From Dongia_B soli (GTDB lineage Bacteria > Pseudomonadota > Alphaproteobacteria > Dongiales > Dongiaceae): a DNA stretch of 64,000 nucleotides. The notes under the pieces are model-generated. The model ran no database searches. It had not been told where the DNA came from and worked only from the letters and a program-made list of their open reading frames with translations. Within the stretch, counting starts at the first letter, position 1. Every line of letters starts with the position of its first letter. This document shows, in pieces, positions 43,382 through 52,929 of the stretch. The position numbers were made by a program, and so were the translations under genes. Location: positions 1,359,343 to 1,423,342 of the forward strand of contig NZ_JAXCLW010000001.1 of NCBI RefSeq assembly GCF_034044715.1, given 5' to 3'.

Positions 43382-43942
43382 TCAGGCTTCGGATCGGCAG
43401 CTTTCTCGCCGCGCTGCCAAATGCTGGATGACGGCAGGTTTCGGCTCCTCCATCTCGACCTGCTCATATCCCAAGACCGTCAGCTCATGCTGCTTTGCGT
43501 AATCCAGCAATTCCCCCGGTCGCAGCAGGAAATCTGGATTGCTCGGCCGCCCATAACGCTCATTGCCCAAAGCGAAAGTCTCGTAAATCAGCACGCCACC
43601 CGGCGCCAAAGCCTGTATCAGATAGGGCATCAGCGGCCGATGGAGATAATTTGCGACCACAATGCCGGCGAAACGGCGTCCCGCCAGCGGCCAGGGGGAA
43701 CCGTCTTCCAGATTTGCCGCGATGATTTCGATGCGCGGATCGCCTGCCAAGTCGGCGAGGCCCCCAACATCCCGGTCGAGCGCGGCGACCTTATAGCCTA
43801 AGCTCTTGAAATAGCGAGCATGCCGTCCCTTCCCGGCGGCAAGATCCAGCACCGGCCCCCACTGCGGGACGGTGTCTGCGAAGCGGATGACCCAGGGAGA
43901 GGGTTTTGAGCTATGGGCGGAAAAGCTCGAAGAAGCCGTCAT
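43382..43942 (-). CDS. SAM methyltransferase, TehB-like
   Basis: About 186 residues. SAM-binding LDLAAGKGRHARYFK and the following VAALDRD fit the class I fold of the tellurite-resistance TehB group. The C-terminus (VLIYETFALGNERYG, then PSNPDFLLRPGELL) is typical for this family. The ATG at 43942 (MTASSSFSA) is preferred; an ATG at 43975 would add a Cys-rich leader (MGDNCKCCG). The substrate is unknown. It converges on the Nit gene with a 4-base gap. Confidence 0.78.
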   Translation of the reverse strand: MTASSSFSAHSSKPSPWVIRFADTVPQWGPVLDLAAGKGRHARYFKSLGYKVAALDRDVGGLADLAGDPRIEIIAANLEDGSPWPLAGRRFAGIVVANYLHRPLMPYLIQALAPGGVLIYETFALGNERYGRPSNPDFLLRPGELLDYAKQHELTVLGYEQVEMEEPKPAVIQHLAARRESCRSEA

Positions 43943-44064
43943 GGCAGCCCCGCAACACTTGCAGTTATCGCCCATATTGCACATCTGTTAACGAAGAGGC
44001 ACAACAAGATCGCTCGGCTTGGCCAGTGAACGGGACCGATCGACCGTGAAAGCGCTAGTGGACC

Positions 44065-44490
44065 ATGATTCGCTATCAGTTGAAGTGTAAAAAAGATCAC
44101 GAATTCGACGCCTGGTTCAAGGACGGCCAGACCTGCGACCGGCAGCTCGCGCGCAAAACCATCGAATGCCCAGTCTGTGGCAACAAAACCGTGTCGAAGG
44201 CGTTGATGGCGCCGCGGATCGGCAACCAGGAAAAGCTCCGGGAGGAGAAGCGCCAGATGGCCGTGGCTGCCGCTGCCATGCGCGAGCAGTTGCAGCAGAT
44301 CCGCACGAAGGTGGAAGAGAATTGCGATTACGTCGGCGATCGTTTCGCCGATGAGGCACGCAAGATCCATTACGGCGAGGCCGATCCCCGCGGTATTTAT
44401 GGCGAGGCTTCCGACAGCGAATTCGAGGAACTCTCCGACGAAGGAATCGAGGTGGCCCGGATTCCCTGGCTGCCCCGTTCGGATGCCTGA
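44065..44490 (+). CDS. DUF1178 family protein
   Basis: A 141-residue protein of a small alphaproteobacterial family. It starts MIRYQLKCKKDHEFDAWF and has a zinc-ribbon-like pair of Cys (CPVCG) with an upstream Cys near TCDRQ. The middle is a charged helix and the C-terminus is acidic (FEELSDEG). Function unknown. It converges on ubiG with 17 bases between stops, which a hairpin spans. Confidence 0.88.
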   Translation: MIRYQLKCKKDHEFDAWFKDGQTCDRQLARKTIECPVCGNKTVSKALMAPRIGNQEKLREEKRQMAVAAAAMREQLQQIRTKVEENCDYVGDRFADEARKIHYGEADPRGIYGEASDSEFEELSDEGIEVARIPWLPRSDA

Positions 44491-44497
44491 GGTCCTG

Positions 44498-44519
44498 GCC
44501 AGCCGCTTTACCGGCTGGC
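44498..44519. terminator. Short hairpin between DUF1178 and ubiG stops
   Basis: GCCAGCCG (44498-44505) pairs with CGGCTGGC (44512-44519) around a 6-base loop that includes the ubiG stop. There is no U-tract, so a weak bidirectional ending signal is only possible. Confidence 0.3.
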
Positions 44520-45359
44520 GCACAACATGTAATTCACATCGGTATCGCGACTGCGCGCCCAGCGATCGTTGATCGGCTGATAAGTGACGCCGGAGAGATC
44601 GCGTATATCCAGTCCCACCTGCCGCAAGGGGCCTGCGATCTCGGATGGACGCAGGAACTTATGCCAGTCGTGCGTGCCGCGCGGCAGCCAGCGCAGCACA
44701 TATTCCGCGCCGATAATGGCAAAAGCATAGGATTTCAGCGTCCGGTTCAGGGTCGCGATGAACATGATGCCGTCCGGCTTCATCAGTTCGGCGGCGGTGC
44801 GCAGGAAGACTGCCGGATCGCTGACATGCTCGATCACTTCCATGGCAAGGACGATGTCATAGCGATGGCCCGTGGCGACCAGGTCTTCCGCCGCGCAGGG
44901 CAGGTAGGTCACCTTGACGCCGGTCTGTGCCGCATGGGTTCGGGCAATGGCGATATTTCGTTCCGATGCGTCGATGCCGGTCGTGGCCGCACCCAGCCGG
45001 GCCAGCGGTTCCGCCAGCAGCCCGCCGCCGCAGCCGATATCGAGGGCGCTTAATCCAGCCATCAGCTGATCGTCCGTGCGCCTGCCCGAGCCCTCCGCGG
45101 TCCTGCCGAAATGCCGCTCGACCCTCTCGCAAATATAGCCGATACGGACCGGGTTAAGCCGGTGCAGCGGCCGAAAACTGCCATGGGGATCCCACCAGGC
45201 CTCAGCCATGGCGGAAAATTTCGCCACTTCCTCCAGATCAACCGTACTACCGCCTTGCGGCGCGTCGCCGGGCCGGGACTTTCCTCCCCCGCCATTAGAG
45301 TCGGCTGCACTCAGCTTGGCGCCGCCGGCGCGTTGGGGAAAGGCATGTTCGATGGTCAT
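44508..45359 (-). CDS. ubiG: Ubiquinone biosynthesis O-methyltransferase
   Basis: A 283-residue enzyme for both O-methylations of the ubiquinone ring. Diagnostic sequence: FSAMAEAWWDPHGSFRPLH, SALDIGCGGGLLAEPLA, then VIEHVSDP and RGTHDWHKFL. The first ~35 residues are a Gly/Ala-rich extension that lies before the conserved VDLEEVAKFS. Start: ATG at 45359 (MTIEHAFPQ). It diverges from lysC across 145 bases. Confidence 0.95.
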   Translation of the reverse strand: MTIEHAFPQRAGGAKLSAADSNGGGGKSRPGDAPQGGSTVDLEEVAKFSAMAEAWWDPHGSFRPLHRLNPVRIGYICERVERHFGRTAEGSGRRTDDQLMAGLSALDIGCGGGLLAEPLARLGAATTGIDASERNIAIARTHAAQTGVKVTYLPCAAEDLVATGHRYDIVLAMEVIEHVSDPAVFLRTAAELMKPDGIMFIATLNRTLKSYAFAIIGAEYVLRWLPRGTHDWHKFLRPSEIAGPLRQVGLDIRDLSGVTYQPINDRWARSRDTDVNYMLCASR

Positions 45360-45504
45360 CGCTTTGCTATACAGCCGTAATAAAGAGGGGAAAATCCGGT
45401 ACCAAGCTTGCTTCGCCGGTCGCAAATGAGTATGGATACGCGCCGCCGGTAACTCAACGTCTTTGTCACTACCGCGATGCGTCGGTTAAGGACTGCTGCC
45501 CGTT

Positions 45505-46758
45505 ATGAATGCGCCCCAAATGACTGAATCGAAGAAGAAACGCCGGGTAGTCATGAAATTCGGCGGTACCTCGGTCGGAACTATTGAACGCATCAAGGCA
45601 GTGGCGCAGCGCGTAAAGCGCGAGGTAGAGGCCGGTAACGAAGTTGCGGTCGTAGTGTCCGCCATGTCGGGGCAGACCAACCAGCTGGTCGCCTGGTGCA
45701 GCGAATTATCGCCCATGCACGACGCGCGCGAATACGACGCCGTGGTGGCCTCGGGCGAACAAGTCACTTGCGGCCTGATGGCCATTGCCTTGCAGGAAGC
45801 CGGCATCAATGCCCGGTCCTGGCTGGGCTGGCAGATTCCCATCCTGACCGATGACGCCCACGGCAAGGCGCGTATCACCCAGATCAAGACCGACGATATG
45901 GAAGCGCGTCTGGCCCAGGGCCAGGTGGCGGTGGTGGCCGGGTTCCAGGGGCTCGGCTCGGATAACCGGGTGACGACCTTGGGGCGCGGCGGTTCGGATA
46001 CCTCGGCAGTGGCCTTGGCCGCCGCCTTGAAGGCAGATCGCTGCGATATTTTCACCGATGTGGACGGGGTCTATACGACGGACCCGCGAATCGTGGCCAA
46101 AGCCCGTAAGCTTGATAAGATCACCTATGAGGAAATGCTGGAAATGGCGTCGCTCGGCGCCAAGGTGCTGCAGATCCGATCGGTGGAAATGGCGATGAAG
46201 CATCGTGTCCGCCTCCAGGTCCTCTCCAGTTTCGAGGACAAGCCGGGCACCATGGTGGTTGATGAGGAAGAGATCATGGAACAGGAGTTGGTCAGCGGCA
46301 TCGCCTATAGTCGTGACGAGGCCAAGATCACTTTGCTGCACGTGCCGGACCGTCCGGGGATTGCGGCGGGGATTTTCGGCCCGCTCGCAGAGGCCAACAT
46401 CAATGTCGACATGATCGTGCAGAACATCTCCGAAGGCGGCGACGCCACCGACATGACCTTCACCGTTTCCAAGGGCGATTTCCAGCGCGCCAAACAGGTG
46501 ATCGAGGCGAATAAGGGCGAGCTTCAATATAGCGGCCTGATCGCCGATTCGAATGTGGTCAAGGTCTCGGTGATCGGCGTCGGGATGCGCAGCCATGCCG
46601 GTATCGCCCAGCGTATGTTCAAGGCTCTGGCGGAAAAGGGCATCAACATTCAGGTGATCTCGACGTCGGAAATCAAGATCAGTGTCCTGGTGGCGGAAGA
46701 ATATACCGAATTGGCCGTGCGCAGCCTGCATACGGCCTATGGTTTGGATGCCGCCTGA
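45505..46758 (+). CDS. lysC: Aspartate kinase
   Basis: A 417-residue kinase that starts lysine, threonine and methionine synthesis. The kinase domain begins VVMKFGGTSVGTIERI, with GRGGSDTSAVALA and FTDVDGVYTTDPR. Two C-terminal ACT domains (ITLLHVPDRPGIAAGIF and KVSVIGVGMRSHAGIA) give feedback control by lysine or threonine. TTGCTT (45408) and TATGGA (45431) spaced by 17 bases are a weak promoter candidate in the divergent gap with ubiG. Confidence 0.97.
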   Translation: MNAPQMTESKKKRRVVMKFGGTSVGTIERIKAVAQRVKREVEAGNEVAVVVSAMSGQTNQLVAWCSELSPMHDAREYDAVVASGEQVTCGLMAIALQEAGINARSWLGWQIPILTDDAHGKARITQIKTDDMEARLAQGQVAVVAGFQGLGSDNRVTTLGRGGSDTSAVALAAALKADRCDIFTDVDGVYTTDPRIVAKARKLDKITYEEMLEMASLGAKVLQIRSVEMAMKHRVRLQVLSSFEDKPGTMVVDEEEIMEQELVSGIAYSRDEAKITLLHVPDRPGIAAGIFGPLAEANINVDMIVQNISEGGDATDMTFTVSKGDFQRAKQVIEANKGELQYSGLIADSNVVKVSVIGVGMRSHAGIAQRMFKALAEKGINIQVISTSEIKISVLVAEEYTELAVRSLHTAYGLDAA

Positions 46759-46830
46759 GCGCCGCTTCGATTAAGATCGATTTGGAAACGAGTGAGCGGC
46801 TTTAGGACGCGAAAGAGAACGACCGACTAG

Positions 46831-47910
46831 ATGGATCGCAACCAGGACCCGGCAGCGGAAGGGCAGTCCAGATCAGCGCAGCACCAGCTCGCGCTGAAGG
46901 AACTCGACCGCCTGTGGCGCCGGGGTACGGAATTCTTGGGTTGCCGCTATGCCATCATGGGCGGCGCCATGACCTGGGTTTCCGAGCGTCATCTGGTATC
47001 GGCGATTTCCAATGCCGGCGGTTTCGGCGTGATTGCTTCCGGTTCCATGACGCCTGAATTGCTGGCGGCGGAAATCGAGGCCACCTACAAGCTCACAGGC
47101 GCGCCTTTTGGCGTCAACCTCATCACCTTGCATCCGCGCCTTCTGGAACTGGTCGATGTATGCCTCGACCACAAGGTCGGCCACGTGGTGCTGGCCGGCG
47201 GCCTGCCGCCCGCCGCGGCGATCACCCGGTTGAAGGAAGGCGGCGCAAAAGTATTGTGTTTTGCCCCAGCCGTCGTCATCGCCAAGAAACTGGTGCGGGC
47301 CGGGGCGGACGCCATTGTTGTCGAAGGCATGGAAGCGGGCGGCCATATCGGCCCGGTTTCGACCAGCGTGCTGGCGCAGGAAATCCTTCCCGTCATTCGC
47401 GATGTGCCGGTTTTCGTGGCTGGCGGCATCGGGCGCGGCCAGGCGATGCTTGGCTATCTCGACATGGGTGCTGCCGGGGTTCAGCTCGGCACGCGTTTCG
47501 TCTGCGCGACAGAATCGATCGCTCATCCGAATTTCAAACGGGCGTTCATTCGTGCCGCGGCGCGCGATGCGACGCCCTCGGTGCAGCTCGATCCGCGCTT
47601 CCCCGTCATTCCGGTGCGGGCGCTCGGCAATGAAGGCACCAAGCGTTTCATGGAAATGCAGCGCCAGGTGATCGACCGCTTCAATCGCGGTGAGGTCGAT
47701 CAGAAGGCGGCCCAGCTTGAGATCGAGCATTATTGGGCCGGCGCCTTGCGCCGCGCCGTGATCGACGGCGATGTCGAGAACGGCTCGCTGATGGCCGGTC
47801 AAAGCGTCGGTATGGTGACCCGGGAACAGCCGACGCAGGAAATCCTGCAGGAACTGCTCGACGAAGCCCTCCAAGCCCTTATCGGCCGGCAGGCCACGTC
47901 GCGGGCCTGA
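46831..47910 (+). CDS. Nitronate monooxygenase/NPD-type flavoprotein
   Basis: A 359-residue TIM-barrel flavoenzyme. Motifs: IMGGAMTWVSERHLVSAISNAGG, then PFGVNLI, DAIVVEGMEAGGHIGP, FVAGGIGRG and AAGVQLGTRF, which form the FMN-binding sites of the NPD/NMO/FabK-like group. Whether it oxidises nitronates here is unproven. Its stop overlaps the ptsP start by one base (TGATG). The lysC-NMO-ptsP order is one I recall in other alphaproteobacteria. Confidence 0.88.
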   Translation: MDRNQDPAAEGQSRSAQHQLALKELDRLWRRGTEFLGCRYAIMGGAMTWVSERHLVSAISNAGGFGVIASGSMTPELLAAEIEATYKLTGAPFGVNLITLHPRLLELVDVCLDHKVGHVVLAGGLPPAAAITRLKEGGAKVLCFAPAVVIAKKLVRAGADAIVVEGMEAGGHIGPVSTSVLAQEILPVIRDVPVFVAGGIGRGQAMLGYLDMGAAGVQLGTRFVCATESIAHPNFKRAFIRAAARDATPSVQLDPRFPVIPVRALGNEGTKRFMEMQRQVIDRFNRGEVDQKAAQLEIEHYWAGALRRAVIDGDVENGSLMAGQSVGMVTREQPTQEILQELLDEALQALIGRQATSRA

Positions 47911-50180
47911 TGAACCAGGCACTCGGGCAATCTGGCGCGCGCATGTTGCTCAAACGCTTGCGCAACGTCATGGCGCGCGGCGGCACGGCCCAACAGCGTC
48001 TCAATCAGGTGGTGAAGCTGATCGCCGCCGATATGGTGGCGGAAGTCTGCTCGACCTATGTGATGCGGGCCGGCGAAGTCCTCGAACTCTTCGCGACGGA
48101 AGGTCTGAAACAGGAAGCCGTCCACAAGACGCGGCTGCGTGTCGGCGAAGGTCTGGTCGGCGATATCGCCAGCCATGCCCGGCCTTTGGCCCTGGCCGAT
48201 GCCCAGCATCATCCGCTCTATGCTTATCGTCCGGAAACCGGTGAAGAAATTTATCAGTCGCTGATGGGCGTTCCCATTCTGCGCGGCGGCCGGGTGCTCG
48301 GCGTTCTCGTTATTCAGAACAAGACCCGCCGGCAATATGCCGATGAGGAAATCGAGACGCTGGAAACCGTGGCCATGGTCCTTGCAGAACTGCTGGCCGG
48401 CGGCGAACTGATCAGCCCTGAGGAACTGCGTCCGGGCGATGGCAATGCGTTACTGCCATTGCGCCTGGAAGGCCTCGTCCTCAGTCCGGGTCTGGCGCTG
48501 GGCACCGCCGTGCTGCATGCACCGGAACTGCGGCTGCAGCAGCTGGTGGCCGAAGATACCGATCAGGAAGTCGAGCGTCTGCATCGTGCTATTGCGGAGA
48601 TGCGCGATGCCATCGACCGCCTGATGGCGTCCAGCGACTTGGCAGCCGGCGGTGAACATCGCGACGTCCTCGAAACCTATCGGATGTTTGCCGAGGACAA
48701 GGGCTGGATAAACCGTCAGATCGAGGCGATCAATACCGGTCTCACCGCCGAGGCGGCAGTTCAGAAGGTGCAGAATGATACGCGCGCCCGGATGCGAGAG
48801 GTCACCGATCCCTATCTGCGCGAACGGCTCAGCGATCTCGATGACCTCGCCAACCGTCTGTTGAAGCACTTGATCGGCGGCGATTTTGCCGGTGCGGCGC
48901 GTCATCTGCCGGATGATGCGATCGTCATCGCCCGCAATATGGGGCCGGCGGAGTTGCTGGATTACGATCGCCAAAAATTGCGCGGTCTGGCTTTGGAGGA
49001 GGGGGCGGCGGCCTCGCATGTGGCGATTGTCGCCCGGGCACTGGATATTCCCGTGCTCGGCCGGTGTGGCGGCTTGCTTTCACGGGTGGGCGAAGGCGAT
49101 CCCCTGGCCCTCGAAGGCGATCATGGGCAGCTTTTCGTGCGGCCGCCGGAAGATATCCACCAAGTCTTTGCCAACAGTCTGCGCCAGCGTGCCCTGCGGC
49201 AGGAAGCCTATGCCGCCGTCAAGAATCTGCCGGCCGTGACCCGGGACGGCGTTGAGATCGCGCTTAACATCAATGCCGGCCTGCTGATCGATGTGCCGCA
49301 ACTCGCCGTGACGGGTGCTGCCGGGATCGGGCTTTATCGCACCGAGATTCCGTTCATGGTGGCGCATGAATTTCCCGATACCCATCGCCAGGCCGAAATC
49401 TATCGCAAGGCGCTGGATGCGGCCGAGGGCAAGCCGGTGGTTTTCCGCACCCTGGATATCGGCAGCGACAAGGTGCTTCCCTATTGGCAGCGCGCCGAGG
49501 AGGAGAATCCGGCGATGGGTTGGCGGGCGATCCGTATCGCGCTCGACCGACCGGCGTTGCTGCGCCAGCAATTGCGGGCCTTGCTGCTGGCGGCCGACGG
49601 GCGCGATCTGCGCATCATGTTTCCCATGGTGACGGAAGTGGCCGAGTTCGACGCCTGCCGCGCCTTGCTCGATCTTGAGCTGCAGCGCGCCGGCGAACGT
49701 CAGGTCCGGCTGCCCGCTTCGCTCCAGGTCGGGGCCATGGTCGAGGTGCCGGCCTTGCTTTGGCAGCTCGATGAGTTGCTGAAGCGGGTCGATTTCATTT
49801 CGGTCGGCAGCAATGACCTCAAGCAATTCATCTATGCCGCGGATCGGTCGACGCCCAGCGTCAATGACCGCTATGATCTGTTGTCGCCGGCCATGGTGCG
49901 GTTGCTGGGGCAGATCGCCGAAGCCAGCCTTGCGACAGGAACCTCGCTCAGTCTCTGCGGCGAGATGGCCGGTGATCCGGTCGGCGCCATGGCGTTGATG
50001 TGTCTCGGCTACCGCAATCTCTCGATGACGCCGCCTTCGGTCGGACCGATGCGCGTTATGATCCGCAGCCTGCATCTCGGCCAGCTGTGCGAATACTGGG
50101 CGCGGCTGGTTGGTTTGCCCGGCACCGCCGTACGCAACGCCCTCGAACATTTCGCCCGTGACCGCGAGATTGCGATTTGA
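47910..50180 (+). CDS. ptsP: Nitrogen-PTS phosphoenolpyruvate phosphotransferase EI-Ntr
   Basis: A 756-residue protein. Residues ~20-165 are a GAF domain that senses glutamine in relatives, ~180-300 the EI N-terminal helical part, ~355-430 the swivelling His domain (EEGAAASHVAIVARAL with the phospho-His), and ~450-750 the PEP-binding barrel (GIGLYRTEIPFM, FRTLDIGSDK, FISVGSNDLKQF). It starts the phosphorelay to NPr and EIIA-Ntr, linking nitrogen and carbon status. Start: ATG in TGATG after the upstream stop. Confidence 0.95.
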   Translation: MNQALGQSGARMLLKRLRNVMARGGTAQQRLNQVVKLIAADMVAEVCSTYVMRAGEVLELFATEGLKQEAVHKTRLRVGEGLVGDIASHARPLALADAQHHPLYAYRPETGEEIYQSLMGVPILRGGRVLGVLVIQNKTRRQYADEEIETLETVAMVLAELLAGGELISPEELRPGDGNALLPLRLEGLVLSPGLALGTAVLHAPELRLQQLVAEDTDQEVERLHRAIAEMRDAIDRLMASSDLAAGGEHRDVLETYRMFAEDKGWINRQIEAINTGLTAEAAVQKVQNDTRARMREVTDPYLRERLSDLDDLANRLLKHLIGGDFAGAARHLPDDAIVIARNMGPAELLDYDRQKLRGLALEEGAAASHVAIVARALDIPVLGRCGGLLSRVGEGDPLALEGDHGQLFVRPPEDIHQVFANSLRQRALRQEAYAAVKNLPAVTRDGVEIALNINAGLLIDVPQLAVTGAAGIGLYRTEIPFMVAHEFPDTHRQAEIYRKALDAAEGKPVVFRTLDIGSDKVLPYWQRAEEENPAMGWRAIRIALDRPALLRQQLRALLLAADGRDLRIMFPMVTEVAEFDACRALLDLELQRAGERQVRLPASLQVGAMVEVPALLWQLDELLKRVDFISVGSNDLKQFIYAADRSTPSVNDRYDLLSPAMVRLLGQIAEASLATGTSLSLCGEMAGDPVGAMALMCLGYRNLSMTPPSVGPMRVMIRSLHLGQLCEYWARLVGLPGTAVRNALEHFARDREIAI

Positions 50181-50401
50181 TCGCGTGATCGCCGGCAAGC
50201 GACTGGCGTAGGCCGATATGCATTGCCACCTCAAGCTGGTCCCGATATAACCAGCAACCAGTGGCTGATTGATCCTAAGGCTCTTGATTCGCGGCTTTTT
50301 CAGGCGAGACTGGTCTTGCTAACTGCTTGTTAAGTCGGCTGAGCGATCTTGGGTGATGCTTGTCAGCATTAACGGATGAGCCGGCGCAACCGGTAAGAAA
50401 C

Positions 50402-51574
50402 ATGGTCCAGAACGCAGGTTTGGGTGTCGGTTCGCTGCTGCGTCAGCGGCGTGAAGAGTTAGGCCAGGATATCGAAGCCGTATCCCGCCAGTTGCGGATC
50501 CGTGCAATTTATATCAGAGCCATTGAAGAGGGTCGGTTGCAGGACCTTCCCGGCACCGCCTATGCGGTCGGTTTCGTCCGGACCTATGCGGATTTTCTCG
50601 GTTTCGATGGCAACAGCGTGGTCGCCGATTATCGCGACGAACTGGGCCAGCGCACCCGGACCGAACCGGTCAGCTGGCGCATGGAAGAACGCGAAAGCCA
50701 TTTTCCCGGCGGCAAGCTCCTGATCGTCTGCCTGATTTTGGCCGGTATCGGTTATGGCGGCTGGTATTACCTGTCGAACACCCCGACCGGGGCCGGCCTG
50801 ATCGAATCGGTGCCCGATTATTTGAAGAAGGGCGGCGGCGAAGCGGAAACCAAACAGCCGGCTGAAGCACCCAAAACAGCTCAGACGGCGCCCTCGACGA
50901 GCGGCGAGGGAGCGGCTGGCGAAACGCCAACGAGCAGCTCCCCTGAATCTGCGCAGAACACGGCCGATAGCTCGGCGAGCGGCGCTACAACGGCGGAGAC
51001 CGGCTCGGCCGGGGAAACGACAAACAATTCGGACAATGGCGCTGCCACCGGTGGCGAGACCCAAACCGGCGGCACGGAGGAGAACACCACTTCTTCGACG
51101 CCCTCGACGGAGGGCACCGAGCCCACCGCGCCCGCCGATACATCGGCCAGTCCGGCAGAGCCGGCCGGTTCTGACGAAGCCGCCCAGACGGCGGCTGCAC
51201 CGGCGGAAAGCGGCACTGCCTCGCCGGATGTGGCAGCCGCGGCGGCCAGCACTGCGACCCGCGTCAATATCCATGCCAAGCTGGAAAGCTGGGTGCAGAT
51301 CGTCGATAGGGACGGAAAACCTATTCTCTCCCGTGTGCTGCGGGCCGGGGAGACCTATTCGGTGCCGGATCAGCCGGGCCTGGTCATGAGCACCGGCAAT
51401 GCCGGGGGCATCGAGATGCTGCTGGATGGCAAACCCCTGCAGAACCTGGGTGCGGTCGGCCTCGTTCGTCGTAATATCTCCCTCGATCCGGACAAATTGG
51501 CGAGTGGCGCCGCTTTCCTGAAGACGCCGGCTCCCGCGCCGGCATCCGGCGGTAGCGGCAATTCCGGCGACTAA
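50402..51574 (+). CDS. RodZ-like HTH membrane protein (DUF4115)
   Basis: A 390-residue protein. Residues ~8-75 are the HTH_25-type helix-turn-helix (LLRQRREELGQDIEAVSRQL, then YIRAIEEGRL), ~104-124 a transmembrane helix (LLIVCLILAGIGYGGWYYL), ~130-285 a Ser/Thr/Ala/Glu-rich low-complexity periplasmic linker, and ~290-380 a DUF4115 domain (VNIHAKLESWVQIVDRDGK). The architecture is that of RodZ, which ties MreB to the membrane. Start ATG 50402; a TTG at 50360 adds 14 residues. Confidence 0.85.
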   Translation: MVQNAGLGVGSLLRQRREELGQDIEAVSRQLRIRAIYIRAIEEGRLQDLPGTAYAVGFVRTYADFLGFDGNSVVADYRDELGQRTRTEPVSWRMEERESHFPGGKLLIVCLILAGIGYGGWYYLSNTPTGAGLIESVPDYLKKGGGEAETKQPAEAPKTAQTAPSTSGEGAAGETPTSSSPESAQNTADSSASGATTAETGSAGETTNNSDNGAATGGETQTGGTEENTTSSTPSTEGTEPTAPADTSASPAEPAGSDEAAQTAAAPAESGTASPDVAAAAASTATRVNIHAKLESWVQIVDRDGKPILSRVLRAGETYSVPDQPGLVMSTGNAGGIEMLLDGKPLQNLGAVGLVRRNISLDPDKLASGAAFLKTPAPAPASGGSGNSGD

Positions 51575-51581
51575 ACCGGCC

Positions 51582-51606
51582 GCTGCGGCAGTGTGGCGCA
51601 GCTTTT
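51582..51606 (+). terminator. Candidate intrinsic terminator after the RodZ-like gene
   Basis: GCTGCG (51582-51587) pairs with CGCAGC (51597-51602) around a 9-base loop, followed directly by TTTT and, after GCCGTG, by TTTTT. It lies a few bases after the stop and 160 bases before ispG. Confidence 0.45.
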
Positions 51607-51765
51607 GCCGTGTTTTTACAATGCGTTGGCTCCGGGGCTTGAGGCTTGATCTTTTGCCTTCCGCAGCGCATCTTGAGGCCTATATATCCGGTCATTGCCG
51701 GACCGCGCGCCCAAGCGGCGCCAGGCGGCCGGGATGGCTGCGCCAACTGCCAGGAAAGATCCGTC

Positions 51766-52905
51766 ATGAGCGTTCGTGCCTATCGAGATATCATGCGTCG
51801 CAAGAGCCGCCAGATCCGCGTCGGATCGGTGCTGGTCGGTGGCGATGCGCCGATCTCGGTGCAGACCATGACCAATACCCTGACCACCGATGTCAAGGCG
51901 ACCGTCGAGCAGATCAAATCGGCCGAGGCGGCGGGTGTCGATATCGTCCGCGTGTCCTGTCCGGATGAAGAATCGACCAAGGCACTGAAGCAGATCGTGC
52001 GCGAAGTGAATGTGCCGGTCGTCGCCGACATCCACTTCCATTACAAGCGCGGCATCGAAGCGGCCGAGGCGGGGGCAGCCTGCCTGCGCATCAATCCCGG
52101 CAATATCGGCAGCTCGGACCGGGTCCGGGAGGTGGTCAAGGCGGCCAAGGATAACGGCTGCTCGATGCGGATCGGCGTCAATGCCGGCAGTCTCGAGCGC
52201 GAATTGCTGGAACGCTACGGCGAGCCCTGCCCGGAAGCTTTGGTCGAATCCGCGCTCACCCATGCGAAGATCCTCGAGGACCACGATTTCCGTGAGTTCA
52301 AGATCAGCGTGAAGGCTTCCGACATCTTTCTCGCCGTGGCCGCCTATCAGGGCCTGGCCGAGGCTTGTGATTACCCCCTGCATATCGGCATCACAGAAGC
52401 CGGCGGCCTGCGGACCGGCACGGTGAAGTCCTCGATCGGCCTCGGCATGCTACTGTGGTCGGGGATTGGCGATACCGTTCGCGTCTCGCTCTCGGCCGAG
52501 CCGGCCGAAGAAGTGCGCGTCGGCTTCGAGATGCTGAAGTCGCTGAACCTGCGCCATCGTGGCGTCAACCTGATCTCTTGCCCCTCCTGCGCCCGGCAGA
52601 ATTTCGATGTCATCAAGACCGTCGAGGCGCTGGAGAAGCGGGTCGCCCATATCACCACGCCGATGACCGTGAGTGTGATCGGCTGTGTCGTCAACGGTCC
52701 CGGCGAAGCCCGCGAGACGATGATCGGCCTGACCGGCGGCGGCAACAACACGCATATGGTCTATATGGATGGCGAGCAGCATCATCGCATCAAGGACGAG
52801 GACATCGTCGAGCATCTCGGTCAGATGATCGAGAAGCGCGCCGCCGAACTCGATGCCGCCGATGCCGCCGCTAAAGCCAAGGCCGCGGCGACCGCTGCCG
52901 AATAA
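51766..52905 (+). CDS. ispG: 4-hydroxy-3-methylbut-2-enyl diphosphate synthase
   Basis: A 379-residue [4Fe-4S] enzyme of the MEP isoprenoid pathway. The N-terminal TIM barrel starts RRKSRQIRVGSVLVGGDAPI and the cluster cysteines are in ISCPSCARQ and VIGCVVNGPGE. The ATG at 51766 follows AGGAAAG by 8 bases; the longer frame upstream is not conserved. An Ala/Lys tail after AELDA is an addition to the usual end. Likely in one operon with hisS, which starts 24 bases later. Confidence 0.97.
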   Translation: MSVRAYRDIMRRKSRQIRVGSVLVGGDAPISVQTMTNTLTTDVKATVEQIKSAEAAGVDIVRVSCPDEESTKALKQIVREVNVPVVADIHFHYKRGIEAAEAGAACLRINPGNIGSSDRVREVVKAAKDNGCSMRIGVNAGSLERELLERYGEPCPEALVESALTHAKILEDHDFREFKISVKASDIFLAVAAYQGLAEACDYPLHIGITEAGGLRTGTVKSSIGLGMLLWSGIGDTVRVSLSAEPAEEVRVGFEMLKSLNLRHRGVNLISCPSCARQNFDVIKTVEALEKRVAHITTPMTVSVIGCVVNGPGEARETMIGLTGGGNNTHMVYMDGEQHHRIKDEDIVEHLGQMIEKRAAELDAADAAAKAKAAATAAE

Positions 52906-52929
52906 CCCCCGTATCAGAGGAACGTCCCC

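Noticed and set aside
45706..46731. A 341-codon minus-strand open frame opposite lysC
   Set aside because: The His/Asp/Leu/Gly-heavy composition is typical of an antisense shadow, and lysC is unambiguous.
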